Shown: positions 23,319-34,378 of the stretch, piece after piece
How positions within the stretch are numbered: the first letter of the stretch is position 1
Layout: every line of letters starts with the position of its first letter
Assembly (NCBI GenBank): GCA_027579435.1
Contig: JANBPK010000038.1
Location: forward strand, 1-64,000
Length of the DNA: 64,000 nt
Direction of reading: 5' to 3'
DNA from: Candolleomyces eurysporus
Taxonomy: Eukaryota; Basidiomycota; Agaricomycetes; Agaricales; Psathyrellaceae
Position numbers and translations under genes: made by a program
Notes under the pieces: model-generated
Seen by the model: only the letters and a program-made list of their open reading frames with translations
Told to the model about the DNA's origin: nothing
The model's database searches: none

Positions 23319-25959
23319 ATGACGACATCAGCCACAGGATGTGAGTTCTACGTTTTATGATTATACGAAGCTCAAGAAGCGCCTAGGATGTCCCAAGTTC
23401 TTCCTGCGAGTGACTCGGAGCACACTCCTTCCGCGGCCAACCCAGCGCCCACAAATCTCAGCATTACACTCTCTACACCCAGACAAACCGAGAGACGTGA
23501 AAGCTTCTCTACTAGTCCAACAGATACCCTGCCCCGGTATTCAAGGATCGAATTCTTGTCAGAAGCAGCGTCATCAGACTGGGAACAGACGAATCCACCC
23601 ACTGTCCGTACTTCTGGCACCAGTGCCCGATCCAATGGCCCCTCTCAGCTTCCAAGATACTCGTCAGTGTTCGGAGTAGAACCCGATAACATCCAGCTGC
23701 TGCACGACCAAGACGATAATCTGCAAGTGGAATACAAATATCATATCACGAAAGGCACGAAGAACGAAGCCTGGGCCACTGTCGGAATATTCTCTGCGGT
23801 GAAAGATTCGTCAAAGGAGAGGACGCCTCGGATCCCTCATTTTGAAGGCTCCGAGCCAGTCAAAGGTCAGATCGATGTATTCCTAGATAAACCCAAAACG
23901 ATTCACTCGATCACGGCAACGGTAAGTGTATGCTACATTCTTCGAGGGTAATGCCTGGACGACTCACAAGGTACTCTTGTTAGATTCGTGGTCAAATAAC
24001 CACCAGTTATCTCGACACAGACTCGCCCTACTTTCTGGAGTACTCCGTACCGGTTTACGACCGAAGTTGCGATGTGAAATACAGCAATAGTCGCTCAGAC
24101 CGCAAGTTGGTTGGGTTGAATCGGTTCAGCTTTTCGTTCTCTTTTCCTCGTCATGTGGATTCGAAAGCTCGTTTGCCGTTTCCCCTCCCTTCTCCGACGG
24201 TATCAGCCCAGATTAACGGCGACTTGAACTCTCGGAATATTACCCCCTTCAACCTCCCGCTGCCCACGACAATTTCGAAGGACGAGAGATATGAGCCAAA
24301 CTTCCGTCCTGGTCATGGCGATGGCGTCGTTGTGACTGAAAACCCCACCGGTACTTCCATCTCACCTTTTCCCCTTGACGTCGAAAGTCCGTCGAAGCGC
24401 TCCTTGATCCCCATTCAAGAATATTCTCCAATCATTTCATCGCCACCAGAAACTGTGATACCCTTTCCGCCGTTTCTCATTCGCTCGCAGCCCTCTTCCG
24501 AGAAACAACCCATAACGAAAGTGGAAGAAAGACATAATCGACCTCCTACCCATCTCTACTCGGGTCGCAACGAGCCTCCTGACATTCTCACTCCCTTTCC
24601 TATTGATCTCCATCCTAACCAATGCCCATCTATATCAGAAAAGCCGAGACATGAATCACCACTACCTGCGTCTGTGTTGCCGCCTGCTGCTTCCTCATCA
24701 ACAGCACCCAATGAAAAACGAATCAGGCAGGAGATCCTTGACCAGACAACGCGACAGCTGGAGGGTCAGACCACTCGTGTACCGCTTCACGTTCACCCTG
24801 TACCACCGACCTTTCTTGAGCACAAGATACTCGCAAATGTTCACTACGAGTTGACCATTCGAATTACTCATGGCCTTCTGCGGAAGCAAGATAAGTAAGT
24901 GTTGAGTTTACCTCTTAACGGTACACCAACATCAGTCTATGCTAACCTACGTGATTTAGAGTTAAAACCCACATTGTGTATGCTCCTTCTCCGGAGCCTG
25001 GTCCTTTCAGCTTCAAACGCCAAGTTGCATATCAAGACGGGACCGGTACACCTATCCCAATCGAAGATCCTGAAGGATGGGAACTTCTTTCGCCAATAGC
25101 TGTCCAAGGCGAACTACTGGATGATCGAATGGTCGATCTGGAATGCACTCTCAGCCTCGCTAAACCTGTGCGTGTGCTACCTTCGAACCTCTTCGCATCA
25201 ATCCTAATCCGACATAATGCTACAGCTGACTTACACTCGCGGAAGTTTCATACCTTGTCACTTGACTATCACTAGCTCCGATATTCAGGCTCTGAATCTA
25301 TTGGCCATTCCGACGGCACAGCGGATACGACTGATGCGCAGAGTGCGCTACACCCAGAGAGTTACCAATACCGTCCACCGTAAAGCGGGGTCTACCGGCA
25401 TTGCTCTTTCTCCGCTATATTATCCCGTCCCTGGCTCGTCGGGGTCACTCAATTCACGAGACTCCTCAAATGCAAGACAATCCATGATCAAAAACTCTTT
25501 GCAGAGACCGGAACTCCGGAGTCTTGAAGATCTTGTTGAAGTCTTTGACGAAATAACCGTCGCCAAGTGGCGAATCATTCCACCAGAACCGGGCGTATCT
25601 CCTTCAGACCTCAAGACTCGAACATTGAAAGGGGAGATTCATCTGCCCGACATCCTGAAACCTAGCTGCTCGTCTCCCCTCTTCAATATCTCTGTACGTC
25701 TCTCACTCTCTTATTCCAACTCAGGGTTCGCTCACATGGCCGGGTTACATTTCGGCGCCNTTTTTTTTCTCAGTACGAAGTCCAGCTTCTCCCGTTCCGT
25801 TCTCATACCTTCCGTCCGTCCCCAATCGACCCTACAATGTCCCGCGGTGTGTCCGTCCAAACGCTTCAAGCACAGGTCCTCCTTTCGCGCGAGGTCTCTA
25901 TTGCTACGAAATATTGCCCTGGCCTCGCTGTTCCTGTATCCTCAATAGAGGCTCAATAG
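23319..25959 (+). CDS. Arrestin-like protein with LPRY motifs, copy 2
   Basis: Paralogue of the gene at 15398-18044. The main exon has its own ATG at 23388 (MSQVLPASDSEHTPS). An upstream ATG at 23319 would need a roughly 30-nt intron to join in frame. Both LPRY motifs are conserved (DTLPRYSRIEF, SQLPRYSSVFG), as are the arrestin-like beta-sheet segments and the C-terminal FIPCHLTITSSDIQALNLLAI region. Introns match copy 1. The N at 25760 lies inside the last intron, next to a T run. The CDS ends at the TAG at 25957-25959. Faces the OPT gene of its own unit, suggesting a co-regulated pair. Confidence 0.72.
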
Positions 25960-26107
25960 GCAAAACCCGGCGCTTCCCAGACGATGGGACTGTGCATTAC
26001 TCCTGTACTTCTACGCATACCTCGATCGTAATTTTCGCGCTACATCACAAACTTCACACTATTGATTAACGTAGGCATCACATAATACTACAATCCTCTT
26101 CAAACAT

Positions 26108-26412
26108 CAAGAATGCTGTGAGCGACAGTGGGTTCTTGAAGAGTGATGAAGTCAAGTTCAGTAGAGAACGCTGTCTGCAACTTGACGGCGATGACTATCG
26201 GACAATAGTACTCCTGCACGTACCCCAACACGTACCCCAAAAACACCTCAACGCTCAATGTCTGCCACTCGAGTAGGTGCGATAAAAAATCCTGATGGGC
26301 GCTTGTACCACAGATGCTTGGAATCGACGACAGGTATGAGGTGATAATGTTTATTGATGATGAACCCGAGTGCTGTATCCAGCCTCAATATGATAGCCAT
26401 AATTTTCTGTAT
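26108..26412 (-). repeat. Segment inverted relative to unit 1
   Basis: Reverse-complement match to 18188-18475 between collinear flanks. See that entry. Confidence 0.8.
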
Positions 26413-26416
26413 ATTC

Positions 26417-27016
26417 ATCTTTGACTTTGTACTCGTCGGGTTACAGAAGTGTGAACATGAACCCATCTCCCTCCCTGATCCTACCTTCCCCCTTGCGGCC
26501 TACATCGCGGGAGATTCACTAGAGATCGAGTCCGAAGATATCCTTCTCATATCAGTACCATACCTAACAATGATAAAGGGATCGCGATTTCGATCTTAGC
26601 GTGGCAGCTGAGCTCGTCGAAAATATCGACACATGATTTCTTGAGCGCCTTCTTGTTTCGGGGAATGTGTACCATAAATGCGAGCCCAAAAGGAGAGTGG
26701 CCGAATNAAATCGAGCTTAACTGCTTGATTTATCTGAGCGCGGATCTAACGCCGATGGAGCTTCTGTAATATATCAGCTAGTCCTACCTGACCTTCGAAG
26801 CCACCTAAATTCAGGACAAGCTACTCACTTCAAGCCGACACACTCGTTACAGAGTTTGGCCGTTATATCCGCACGCCATGATTGGGAAGGCTGGCAGAGT
26901 GCACCAACGTGGAAGATTGAGTCCCCGAGAAAATATTCATGTGCTCTAATGACATGAACAAGCCAGAAGCAGAGTGTCACGGTGGTGAGTGCCGTCGTCT
27001 TGAGGCTTCCAGTCAA
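26417..27016 (-). pseudogene. Serine carboxypeptidase relic 2
   Basis: Longer relic of the carboxypeptidase on the minus strand. 26580-26650 matches the [10 protein letters not shown] exon and 26715-26745 the exon before it. 26790-26930 matches the N-terminal exon around [19 protein letters not shown], here diverged to QPSQSWRADITAKLCNECVG. The exons with GGPG and GESYGG are deleted. A small open frame, 27016-26825, starting MTGSLKTTALTTVTLCFWLV survives at the 5' end. The N at 26706 is absent from relic 1 at the matching place. Confidence 0.7.
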
Positions 27017-27733
27017 TCGCTACGGTACCGCACGTACCTGGAACCCTGAGTAATAATGTATATCTAGTACCGGTACAATACGCCCGCATGAGTATGTACC
27101 TCGCAACTACAAAGACTTGCTGAAGAGAACCCTCGTTATAGATAGGGCAATGAAGTTTTGTTCGCAACACTTAATGCCAAACTTGTTCTCTACGGTAGGC
27201 TTTTATTTGCTGTTGTAGACTTTTGAAGGCGGCGGTAAGCTTGACCTATCGACGCGACGCGACCTGCCGGCTTTTCTCTGCGCACGATCTTCAACCGTCC
27301 CGTCTCTATGGGTCATATTCGGACAATTGAGTTCTCTCCTTTGTCTTCTGAGTCACAGCCACCATGTCAGAACTTCTCCTGTGATTAGGTCATTGAAGGG
27401 CATCTCGGGCATCGATCCGAGAGGTGAATATGATACCATTGAAGCAATTTAAAGAGGATCGGCGACCGACCAACAGAAGTTCATTATTGGTGAAGGATTC
27501 TTTCTTTTATCCAAGGCCACGAGAATAATCCAAAGTCTTTTCTTGCGCGGCCAGGTTGCGGCATCGTGTGTTATCGCAGAAGCGCCGGGCGCCCGGCAAA
27601 GTGTTTCCAAAAGCCCGTTTTGTCTCCGTACAGCCACCTCAATGCAGTTAATAACAGGGAAGACGGCTGGTCGTTCTTCCAACTTTGAGCCCCATCTCTA
27701 TCTTCTGCTATCACAATCAGCGACACCGCAATC
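27017..27733. promoter_or_regulatory. Upstream region of NLR-A; right part shared with NLR-B
   Basis: 27017-27355 shows nothing recognisable. From about 27360 (AACTTCTCCTGTGATT) to the start codon the sequence is similar to the reverse complement of 57517-57905, with blocks such as TCATTATTGGTGAAGGA, GGGCGCCCGGC and AAAAGCCCGTTTTGT. The promoter is therefore inside the inverted duplication. Confidence 0.65.
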
Positions 27734-30700
27734 ATGGGCGAAGCTTCGGAGCACGATTGTGATGACCCTCTCTTTACCATGTCTAAACCTTGCTGATGGC
27801 GGTCGTCTAGATTCTGTGGGTGCTTTTGCGGGGGCGAGCCACCTTGGAATCAAGAGTGTCAGTTTCCAATCCGCTGGGAAGGACATGAATGTCTACGAGA
27901 ATTGCAACATCTCTGTCACTACCGTTGCCGATGATACAGACGACAATGGTAGGCTCTCCAACTTTGCTTTCTCGCTAATCTGACAAGAGCTCTCATTTTC
28001 AATAGATATCGATTTATTACGAAGAGTCGCCGACTGGTTGACAACGACCAGCTTTCGGAGCATTCATTCGGACGCTCTTGCTAAGAGGACTCCAGGCACA
28101 GGCCTTTGGTTCACGGAAACCAATGAATATCGTCTTTGGACGCGAAATAACCTCAAGGTTTTATGGGGAACCGGGATGCGTGAGTGATTTAAAGCGACAT
28201 TCTCCGAATGGCTGCTGACCTCCTCGGGATTAATAGCGGGCGCTGGCAAGACAATTCTTTCGTTTGTATTTCGAATGCGTTTGTGATTCTACTCGCCTCT
28301 CACTATAAATTCAGGGCGCTCATCGCCGACCATCTCCAAAAAGAATTTTCCTCTCAGAAGCGAGTGCCTGTCATATTTGCCTATTGTCGGTACACGGAGA
28401 AATATCCCACCTCCCAATTCCTTGCCGCATGGATTCGACAGCTGTTGGAATACGATCCAACAACCCTCCGGCATATCAGCGAAACGTTCGCTATCCATCA
28501 AAGGCAGGATACCTGGCCATCGGAAGCGGAGCTGCATGAATTGCTCTCCACCATCTGTTCTGGGTTCGAGAAGGTCTATATTATCCTGGATGGCTTGGAC
28601 GAAGCACAGGAAGACGTCAAGATACAGCTGCTCGAGGAAATCAACACTCTCCCATCCAACACTCGCACATTAATTATGTCGCGCCCTCTGAAATCATTCG
28701 AATGTCTGGTTCGTAGTGCTGTCTCCATCAATATCGAGGCTCGAAACGAAGATATAGAACTGTTCGTCGAGAAGAAAATTGCGCAAATGCCTAGACTTCA
28801 AACAATGCTTGCAGGGAAGGATGGTGAGAAGGAGCGCATTTGTAAAGCTATCAAGGAAAAGTCGGGTGGCATGTCGGTGGCTATATTTTCGATTCATGTG
28901 CACGGGTTACTCACCCGTGATGCCTGATTTTCTAGGTTCCTGGTCGCAAGCCTGCAACTTGAAGCATTGAAGGGTAGCATGAGCCCGAGGGCTTTGACAA
29001 ATGCTCTCGAAACCCTTCCGACCAGCATCAACGATCTTTATAGGCACACCTTGAAGCGTATCGACGCCCAAAGCGAGCCAGAGGTCTTGTTAGCGAAGAG
29101 AGCAATCCTGTGGCTAGTATATGCCCCCGTGCCATTGTCGACGAACCAGCTGCAGCACGCTTTGGCTACCAATCTCGACCTTGGGATCTTCGATGAAGAT
29201 GACATCGTACGCGGAGAATTCATTTTCGATGTTTGCTGCGGCCTCGTTTCCAGATCCTACGATTCGGCGTCTCCTTCTACACCCCTCAGACTCATTCGTA
29301 AGTGCCCATATTCGTGTTTTAATAACTTTAACATTATTGACTATGTTTAGATTATACTACCCATGATTTTCTCAAGGAAGCATGCTTGTCGTGGTTCCCT
29401 GCACCTCACACATTTTTGTCGTCCATCTGTGTGGTCTACCTATCTGCTCAACTCCACTACCGGAACTACCCAAATGGAGAGGATACCTTTCTTATCAATC
29501 CCAATCCCTTACGACCCTTCCTCACCTACGCTTACAATCACTGGGGCACCCACTCCCGACTCTCCAGTCAAGAAGCGGGGCTGTCGACTCATGTATCCCA
29601 ATTTGTTTCGAGGCCTTTAGCCTACCCCTGGAAGTACGGTTCCTATTTCGATGAGCTCGGCTCTCACCACCTTGCCGCATTGTATGGCCTCACAGGTCTC
29701 TTGACGAGCATGTCACCCAGCTGCGGGGTCACTCCGAAGCAGCGATTCACTCTCCTCCATCTCGCTGCGATTGGTGGCCATGTCGACTCTGCCAAGATCG
29801 TCTTGGAAAGATGGCCTGAAACGTCGATCAGAGATCTCAGCCTTGATGGTCGAACCCCTCTCATGTTGGCTTCAGCGTTTAATCGTGAAGAAATGGTCAA
29901 ATTCCTGCTGTCCATCGACCCAGAAGACATTGAAACACTCAACGCAAGAGCGGCGTGCGGGTGCACTGCACTGGCTTCCGCTATCAACAGCGGTCACACC
30001 AAGATAGTTGAACTATTGGCATCATGCCAAGGTGTCCGCTCGGATGTTCAAACGTGTACACGTTCGCCACTGTCGTGGGCTGCCTCTCAAGGCCATACAT
30101 CCCTTGTCCGACAACTCCTCTCTAACCCACAGATCGAGGTCAACATGCAACACCCTTTCACCGGATATACCGCCTTATGCTACGCATGTCGTCTAGGTCG
30201 CTCTGAAGTGGTTGAAAACCTTCTTGCACGCAAAGAGGTTGATATTCACTTGGGCCCCATCTGCGGCTGTACCCCTCTTTTACTCGCAGCATCCACCAAT
30301 CAGCTCACTATCATTGCACTTCTTCTATCCAACCCTAATATCAACATTCACGCACGCTGCACGCACTCAGGGACAGCGCTGTCTGTTGCAAAAAATGATG
30401 CGTTGTTGAAACTTCTCCTATCACATGGACGGATTCTCGTAAATGCGAATGCCGACGATATCCATCTCTGCCTCAGCCTCGCCGCACGTTTAGGTCTTGA
30501 AGACACCTTCTCCAGACTAGTTCGCGACGCTCTCGAACCTGCAAGGTTACGAATGCAGCCGACAGTTCTGATTCAAGCGGCAAAGCATGGGCACACAGCA
30601 ATTGTAGAGGTCGCTCTCCGATTCGTTGGTATCAATGCAGAGGATGATATGGGATGGACAGCACTTGATGCGGCCGCGGACGCAGGTCACAAACACATCG

Positions 30701-33440
30701 TTTCGCTCCTCCTTTCCCACAAAGCTTCAGTTGTGCACGAACCTCGGGCCCTTAGCTTGCCAAAATGGCCGAAAGTCTGTGACTTCCCCAAGCTGGCTTT
30801 GGAACGCCAGACAACACTTGGTCTTGCGTTGGCCGTAGAGAGAAGTCATCGTGATGTTGTCGATGCTCTACTCTCTGTAATCGTGGATAATCATGGGGCT
30901 TCGGCAACACTATTTGCAGCATGTCGGAGTGGAAGGGATGCGGTGGTGCGGGGTCTGCTTTCACAGCCAGATATCAACGTCAATGTGGAAGATGAATACG
31001 GCTGGACACCTCTCGCTCACGCAGCATGGAACAATCATCGAAGCATTTGCCATATGTTACTTGCCCATCCCGAAATTCAACTCTGCGCTGGAAAAGCTTC
31101 CCCCCTGGTGCGGGCAGCTTTTCGTGGTTACCATGACATCGTTCAAATGTTCCTCCAGCCAACGCATGGGGTTGATGTAAACGCGACCGAGGAGGGTTGG
31201 ACGGTACTCGCGGCAGCAACGTACAGTGGATCCACGCTATTAGTACGGACCCTCCTTGCGCGGGACGACGTTGATGTGAACCTTGGTAGACATGCACCAC
31301 TCATTGTGGCAGTCTGCAAAGGCCATGCTGCAATTGTCAAGATCCTATTGACACATGGGCTCACCAACGTCAACATCCGAGACTCCAAAGACCGTCGGCA
31401 GCCTTGCGAGCCAACTGCACTCTTTTTTGCATGTCGACGTGGGCCACAAGAGGTCGTTCAGGCACTGCTAAGCCACACAAATATTAGCATCAGCGTCAGA
31501 ATCAGCCGGGAAAATGCTCATGTAGGCCATACAACTCAAGTCAACCCCACCGGGGATCACCCTCCGTTTCAATCCCTCGAGAAGCTCTGGTATGCCGATT
31601 CCCCTCCCATTCTCGATCCCGAAATCTACACCACCCCTTTACACATCGCTGCTCGTACGAAGGACTGGCATGAAATACTGCCGCTGTTGCTCGAGACAAA
31701 AGATCTTGACCCAAACACACTGAACGAGAAAGGCGAATCTGCTCTGCCGCTACTGTTGGACTACATTGGAGGTATCGGGAGGCTCACACTCATTCCAGGG
31801 GTATTGAAGCTGGTGACGTCACATTTCCTGGCATCATCCGATGCAATTCGAAAAGAGCCAGATCTACTCCGCAGAGCGGCACAGGCAGGCAGTATCGACG
31901 TGATCAAAGCGCTCTTGGAGCACTGCGACACCGTGACGAAGATCCCTCCTGCACTCCATGCAGCGACTTGCGCAGCGAATGCCGATATTGTCAGTCTCTT
32001 GCTTGGTGTACCCGGAATCACCCCCAATAATGGGCTGGCTGCTGCTTGCCTTCGAGGATACCCTGTAATTGTCAAGCACTTCCTCGATCATCCCAGAATC
32101 GATCCCAATAATCTTACCAAGGCTGGATACACCCCACTAGCAGCCGCCTGCTATCGCGGCGAGGAAGAAATTGTTTCCTGGTTCCTCTCGAGAAAAGGGA
32201 TCAAGGTCAATGCTGGCAAGTATCACCCGCTGATGATCGCAGTTCAGGTTGGGTGGGGACGTGTTGTAGCTCAGCTGATCGAAGGTTGCACAGACATCGA
32301 TATCGATCAACATGCATACAACCGAGGAGCATTATTGACGTGCTTTCAATCCTATCCCCCTTATCGCCCTCCTTCTCGCTGGTTTCGCTCAAAGGAGTGC
32401 TGGCTAAGTCAGAGTGCTCCCATGAACACTACTCCAATCACAGTCCTTTATGATCCCCTTCCGAGTCCTCTCAACTGTTTTGGTCGCCTCGCACCCAGGC
32501 GAACAGGCCCGTATGCTATCGGCTTCTTCAATGGCCCTGTAGCCCGGAACAGATATTATGTCATGGCTAAAGACTCTGCCTTTGGAGAAGGAGATCCCAT
32601 CCTTGTTTACTGTGTAAGGGCCGGCAATGTTGGAATGTCCAAGGCTGTCCTATCACACCGAGGTATCAAGATAAACGCCAAGGCCCGTTGCGGTTGCACG
32701 GCCCTTATTGTAGGGTCCGTCCTGCGACGGCACACCATCCTCGATCATATTATCGCTCGAGCCGACACCGACCCAACGATTCGCTGCCCGACCCATGGTA
32801 CCGCGATCCTCGCTGCCGCACATCGATTGTACTTCGACACCGTCAACCAAATCATCTCGTCGCCCCTCCGCAGCAAATTGGACTTCCACGACGCTGCTGA
32901 CTGCGGCTGTAACCTGTTCATTTGTGCAGCTAGGAGTGGGGACGAAGAGACATTCCTTTCCTTTCTCCCACTTACCAACTGGGAGGACTCCCCAAATGTC
33001 ATCGATTGCAAGTTCGGCCGTACGGCCCTCCTCTGGGCTTCGTTTTATGGACAGGAGTCCATCGTGCGGCTCCTACTCTCCAAACCCAGTGTCGACTTGA
33101 ATAATCGCGACAAAGATGGGAACACCGCATTGATTATGGCGGTGAATTCAGGACACGAGGAGGTGGTCAAGACGCTTTTAGCTTCCCCCAGCGTCAACAT
33201 AAATGCCCGAAACAGGAGCGGGGACACGGCGTTGTCGCTGGCCATATGGTATGGGTATGAAAGGATTGTTCGCCTTGTCTTGGGTACGAAGGATGTGGAT
33301 GTTAGTGGGCTTGAACATCGAGGAAAAGAGATTTGGCCGTCATCAGACTTATGAATGTCGCTATTTTCTTCCAAATCTGCTGTATACTAGTTCACTCAAT
33401 TTGCGCAATCATCTTAGCACTTTCATCTCTACGTTCATTA
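27360..33440 (+). repeat. Inverted duplication, left arm (NLR-A)
   Basis: About 6.1 kb arm holding NLR-A and its promoter. It pairs with the right arm at about 51610-57910, in opposite orientation, across a spacer of about 18 kb. Confidence 0.85.
27734..33354 (+). CDS. NACHT-ankyrin STAND (NLR-like) protein A, 1766 aa
   Basis: Fungal NLR-like signalling ATPase; relatives act in allorecognition and non-self-triggered cell death. Exons: 27734-27758, 27811-27948, 28006-28179, 28237-28276, 28315-28872, 28936-29297 and 29351-33354, an exact 1767 codons with stop. Residues 1-55 carry a short motif (GAFAGASHLGIKSVSF, NVYENCNIS). Next comes a conserved pre-NACHT helix region (LLRRVADWL), then NACHT with Walker A PGAGKT and Walker B YIILDGLDEA. 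A winged-helix-like linker follows (LETLPTSINDLYRHTLKRI). From about residue 530 to the end there are many ankyrin repeats (HLAAIGGH, WTPLAHAAW, GNTALIMAVNSGHEEVVK). The intron 28277-28314 is only 38 nt and would start GC where NLR-B has GT. The donors of introns 1 and 5 (GTGATG, GTCGGT) are also weaker than NLR-B's. Ligand unknown. Confidence 0.85.
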
Positions 33441-33655
33441 GCATCTGATTCAGACCTTACGTGACCCAGGTGTCACGTCGGATAAACCGCTTCGAGGCCA
33501 GATTCATTGCGGTTAGTGTTGGGCAAGCATCCCAGCTCTCCTCATCCGATATAACGACGATTCAACTGTCCTCTGAGCTCCTCGTCACTCCTTCAGGCTC
33601 AGCGGTCAATTCAATCACCTTTGCGGGCCCGGCGCTCTGTCGAACAGTTGTCTGA
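33355..33655. other. 3' flank of NLR-A
   Basis: The first roughly 85 bp resemble the reverse complement of the NLR-B 3' flank, marking the edge of the inverted repeat. Nothing else was recognised. Confidence 0.4.
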
Positions 33656-34097
33656 CTTCCCGATGCGCAATGTTGGACCGAGTAAGGGAGAGCGTGGTGA
33701 TTTGAATGGACGGTAATGTTCAGTGTGGTAACTTTGGACGAGATGGATTTGAGCTTCGGAGCTTCGCATCATGGCAGGCGGTCCTTTACCGAACCGCGGA
33801 TGCTAACCAAGTCGAGCACTAATGATTCAGGGCGTGGGATGCCTTTGAGGATCTTGATAGCGGACACTGAGCGGAAGACCAGCGTAGAGGGCTTGAATCC
33901 AGAGTGGCCCATCGATCCGAGTGCTCCCCCCTAACTATTGAGCTGCAACTTCCAAGGAGGGTCCCGGTTGAGAGACGTTAATTTTCAATAGAGATGCTGT
34001 ATATCCTTTCGCATGGTTTAAAGATCTCAGGCTTTTCAAGGATATCTCGGTTAAGGATCGACTCGAGAAATGTCTGATTCGAGTCGTCCTCCGCCAC
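33656..34097 (-). pseudogene. Second F-box gene relic
   Basis: On the minus strand from 34097 the frame reads VAEDDSNQ (GTG where the intact gene has ATG, MADEEP), then EIFKPCERIYSISIEN against EIFGRCDRIYTIYIED, then a stop. After an internal deletion of roughly 75 codons, similarity resumes at about 33960 as SLEVAAQ, stop, LGGEHSDRWATLD, against FLEVAASKLGKHSDRWVSLD. It fades near 33700. Independent relic of the gene at 5637-7220. Confidence 0.75.
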
Positions 34098-34378
34098 GGT
34101 AAAGATACTTAAGAGATTGCGTCGTGGAGTGTCCGTCACTGTCCGTATTATAATAAGCTACCGATTCAATCTCATACCTATAGTCGTTCGCGGAAAGTGA
34201 GGGGAAGAGATTGAGGTGTGAAGTGACCTAGACCTGGTATCGAATGGCACCTGCTTCGCACGTTGTAATTTAAGCTACTTCTGCTTGTAGTTCACAGTGA
34301 CAGGACGGTATAATTTCTGACTTCGACATGACTAATCTGACGTCGTTGCTTTACCATATCGATCGCACACGAGTCCTA
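34098..34378. other. Intergenic
   Basis: 3' flank of the carboxypeptidase gene. No feature seen. Confidence 0.3.

Larger units (their letters stand above)
18755..26650. repeat. Tandem duplication, unit 2
   Basis: Second copy of GMC 3' end, OPT, arrestin-like gene and carboxypeptidase relic, all in the same order and orientation as unit 1 except for the inverted piece at 26108-26412. Coding differences from unit 1 are scattered single substitutions, so the event is not ancient. Confidence 0.85.

Noticed and set aside
29664..33374. Antisense ORFs over the NLR ankyrin arrays
   Set aside because: Mirror frames of a long coding repeat; they recur at the same phase in both NLR copies because the sense strand is conserved.
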